17,021 bases of DNA from Lachnospiraceae bacterium UBA7060 (GTDB taxonomy: Bacteria; Bacillota; Clostridia; Lachnospirales; Lachnospiraceae): NCBI GenBank assembly GCA_002493835.1, contig DLAA01000107.1, forward strand, positions 1 through 17,021, written 5' to 3'. The stretch's first letter is position 1; each line of letters opens with the position of its first letter. The notes below the pieces were generated by a model. It made no database searches. It had not been told where the DNA came from and worked only from the letters and a program-made list of their open reading frames with translations. The position numbers and the translations under genes were made by a program. Positions 15,198 to 17,021 of this stretch are shown here, one piece after another.

Positions 15198-16979
15198 ATG
15201 AAGAAGAGAAGATTTTCAATTAATGACATGTCAGTCAAGAAGAAAATTACTTTATTTAGTGTTCTTATGCTGGTTTTGATGGTTATTATTTCGGGAGTGG
15301 GACTGTGGTCTTCCAATATGGTAAATAAGGCACGGTCAAGCTTGAACAACGGCGCGATGGCTCAGTATGATATTACGCAGGCGTTTGCTAATTTCTGTAA
15401 CATAAAGGTTCGGGTGCGCAACATTTTGTTTGCTTACTATGATGATCCTGACGCGCTGGAACAGGAAGAGCAGATGATTGAGAAATATAAGGCGGATGCC
15501 GCAAACTATTTACAGCTTTTTAAGGACAGGATGGGAGATTCTGATCCTGAGATTTTGGCGGAATACCAGAACGTAGTGGACAAAATTAATTCTTGGTATG
15601 ATTCCACGCAGAAAGATATTGACATGGCGAAAGCCGGTCAGGTGGAAGCAGCGGTATCGGAGCTGATGACAAACAGTAAGGTAATTGCGGATGATGTGGA
15701 AGACAGTTTACTTGAACTGATCGGCGCGATGGAGACTGATTTTAGGACAAGAGAACAGTTGATACAGACACAGGTGACAGGCCTGACTATTGTTGAAGTA
15801 GTGGTTGTAGTCGTGGCGATTTTAATTGCCATTATGTACTGCCTGTTCCTGATTAGGGCGATTACTGAGCCTATGGCGAAACTGTCCGATGCAGCGAAAC
15901 GGATGGCTGCCGGGGAGGTCGATGTAGACTGCGAGAAGATTTACAATGATGATTTGGGAGAACTGCTCGACGAGTTTGCGCAGATGGCGAATGCGGTCAA
16001 GGAACAGACTAAGATTACAGAGGCGATTTCCCACGGCGACCTGACCATGGAAGCGACTCCCAGAAGCGATAAGGATGTACTTGGCAAGGCGATCGTCAGA
16101 CTGCTTTCTGAGAACAACATGACGTTGAGTAATGTGAAGGAGGCGAGCGCACAGATCACTGTCGGCTCCGAGCAGGTGGCGAATGCGAGTCAGGCTTTGG
16201 CACAGGGATCTACTGAACAGGCAAGTGCAATTGAACAGGTAACGGCCTCCATGGACGAAGTGACTCAGCGTACCAAGGAGAATGCGACACAGGCAGGCGA
16301 AGCCAATGTCCTGGTACAAAACATCAAGGAGATGGCGACGTCCGGCAATGATCAGATGAAGTCCATGATTCAGGCTATGGATGATATCAATGCATCTTCG
16401 GAGACGATTTCCAAGATTATCAAGACAATTGATGATATTGCATTCCAGACCAATATTCTTGCACTGAATGCGGCGGTTGAGGCGGCAAGAGCAGGCGTAC
16501 ATGGCAAGGGCTTTGCAGTTGTGGCTGAGGAAGTAAGAAATCTGGCTGCGAAGAGTGCTGCGGCGGCAAGCGAGACAGCGGAGATGATTGACGATACGAT
16601 TCACAAGGTTGGCAATGGTGCGAAGATTGCGCAGGATACCGCGAAGTCTCTCGACGAGATTGTAGGCTCCATTGACGAAATCGTAGGATTGATTGGCAAT
16701 ATTACCTCTTCTTCCAACGATCAGGCCACGGCAATTTCCCAGATCGACCAGGCGATTTCTCAGGTATCTACCGTGGTGCAGACCAATGCGGCTACCAGCC
16801 AGGAGTGTGCGGCGGCCAGCGAGGAGCTTTCCAACCAGGCTGTCACACTCAGAAACCTTATGGCGAGATATCAGCTGGCTGCTGGAAGCGGCGGCACAAG
16901 CAGTTATATGGACAATACGCCGTCCTATAACAGTGAGCCGACGATCTCTTTGGATGGAGATTACGACAATAAATATTAA
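15198..16979 (+). CDS. Methyl-accepting chemoreceptor with four-helix-bundle sensor domain
   Basis: A 593-residue membrane receptor that controls CheA through CheW. TM1 is at about 17-38, followed by an outside domain (about 39-194) whose all-helical, charged composition fits the 4HB_MCP type; its ligand cannot be read. TM2 (about 196-219; VEVVVVVVAILIAIMY) leads into HAMP (about 220-270) and a second HAMP-like stretch (EAISHGDLTMEA, about 274-310). The cytoplasmic hairpin tip is clear at about 412-450: DDIAFQTNILALNAA, VEAARAG, HGKGFAVVAEEVR. The C-terminus is a short Ser/Gly/Asp-rich tail ending DNKY, with no CheR-binding pentapeptide. AAGGAGA (15183-15189) supports the start; the cheW stop codon immediately precedes it. 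As the only receptor in the operon it is the probable dedicated input. The 42 bases after it contain no good terminator. Confidence 0.95.
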   Translation: MKKRRFSINDMSVKKKITLFSVLMLVLMVIISGVGLWSSNMVNKARSSLNNGAMAQYDITQAFANFCNIKVRVRNILFAYYDDPDALEQEEQMIEKYKADAANYLQLFKDRMGDSDPEILAEYQNVVDKINSWYDSTQKDIDMAKAGQVEAAVSELMTNSKVIADDVEDSLLELIGAMETDFRTREQLIQTQVTGLTIVEVVVVVVAILIAIMYCLFLIRAITEPMAKLSDAAKRMAAGEVDVDCEKIYNDDLGELLDEFAQMANAVKEQTKITEAISHGDLTMEATPRSDKDVLGKAIVRLLSENNMTLSNVKEASAQITVGSEQVANASQALAQGSTEQASAIEQVTASMDEVTQRTKENATQAGEANVLVQNIKEMATSGNDQMKSMIQAMDDINASSETISKIIKTIDDIAFQTNILALNAAVEAARAGVHGKGFAVVAEEVRNLAAKSAAAASETAEMIDDTIHKVGNGAKIAQDTAKSLDEIVGSIDEIVGLIGNITSSSNDQATAISQIDQAISQVSTVVQTNAATSQECAAASEELSNQAVTLRNLMARYQLAAGSGGTSSYMDNTPSYNSEPTISLDGDYDNKY

Positions 16980-17013
16980 AGTCAGACAAATTCGTACAGG
17001 ATTTGTATGGATT

Positions 17014-17021
17014 AGAGAGGA
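17014..17021 (+). promoter_or_regulatory. Shine-Dalgarno-like sequence at the right edge
   Basis: AGAGAGGA occupies the last eight bases of the window, 35 bp after the receptor stop codon and with no terminator between. It suggests that the operon continues with another gene starting just outside the window. Confidence 0.4.

Noticed and set aside
15822..16604. 260-codon minus-strand frame opposite the chemoreceptor gene
   Set aside because: The plus strand encodes the highly conserved receptor signalling domain here; the antisense product resembles no known family.
16986..17006. Terminator after the chemoreceptor gene (ACAAAT/ATTTGT arms)
   Set aside because: The stem is six AT-rich base pairs with no T tract, and a ribosome-site-like sequence follows, suggesting the operon continues.

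Overview
The window looks like the chromosome of a Gram-positive, low-to-mid GC anaerobe of the class Clostridia, most likely a Lachnospiraceae relative. The reasons are AGGAGG-type ribosome binding sites before almost every gene, a class B sortase next to a large cell-wall-anchored protein with CxxC/His repeats, and response regulators and chemosensory proteins typical of that group. All twelve protein genes lie on the plus strand. The first is cut by the left edge of the window. The right edge falls just after a Shine-Dalgarno-like sequence, so another gene probably starts immediately beyond it.

Region 1 (1-5790) is a cell-surface module. It holds a very large surface protein (acidic linker, beta-helix-like region, Ig-like segment, CxxC/His repeats, PKTG sorting motif) and the class B sortase that probably anchors it. 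The substrate's C-terminal end and the sortase's N-terminal end share a homologous segment of about 45 codons that includes a transmembrane helix, and the similarity is visible at DNA level.

Region 2 (5791-10131) starts with a near-perfect sigma-A promoter and encodes a signalling module: a receiver/HD-GYP response regulator with all expected metal ligands, a stand-alone HPt phosphotransfer protein, a soluble PAS histidine kinase with a C-terminal HPt-like domain lacking its histidine, and a second receiver/HD-GYP protein in which several ligands are replaced. A terminator-like hairpin separates the first HD-GYP gene from the rest.

Region 3 (10128-16979) begins with a likely internal promoter and is a compact chemosensory operon: cheR, cheB, cheY, cheA, cheW and a membrane chemoreceptor. 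No flagellar or pilus gene and no cheC, cheD, cheX or cheZ is visible.

The simplest reading is that regions 2 and 3 form one signalling locus. A receptor/CheA array with CheR/CheB adaptation, plus a histidine kinase/HPt relay, would feed four receivers, two of them attached to c-di-GMP-phosphodiesterase-type domains. The output could be c-di-GMP level rather than, or as well as, flagellar rotation. That wiring is inferred from gene content and order; no part of it is shown directly by the sequence.
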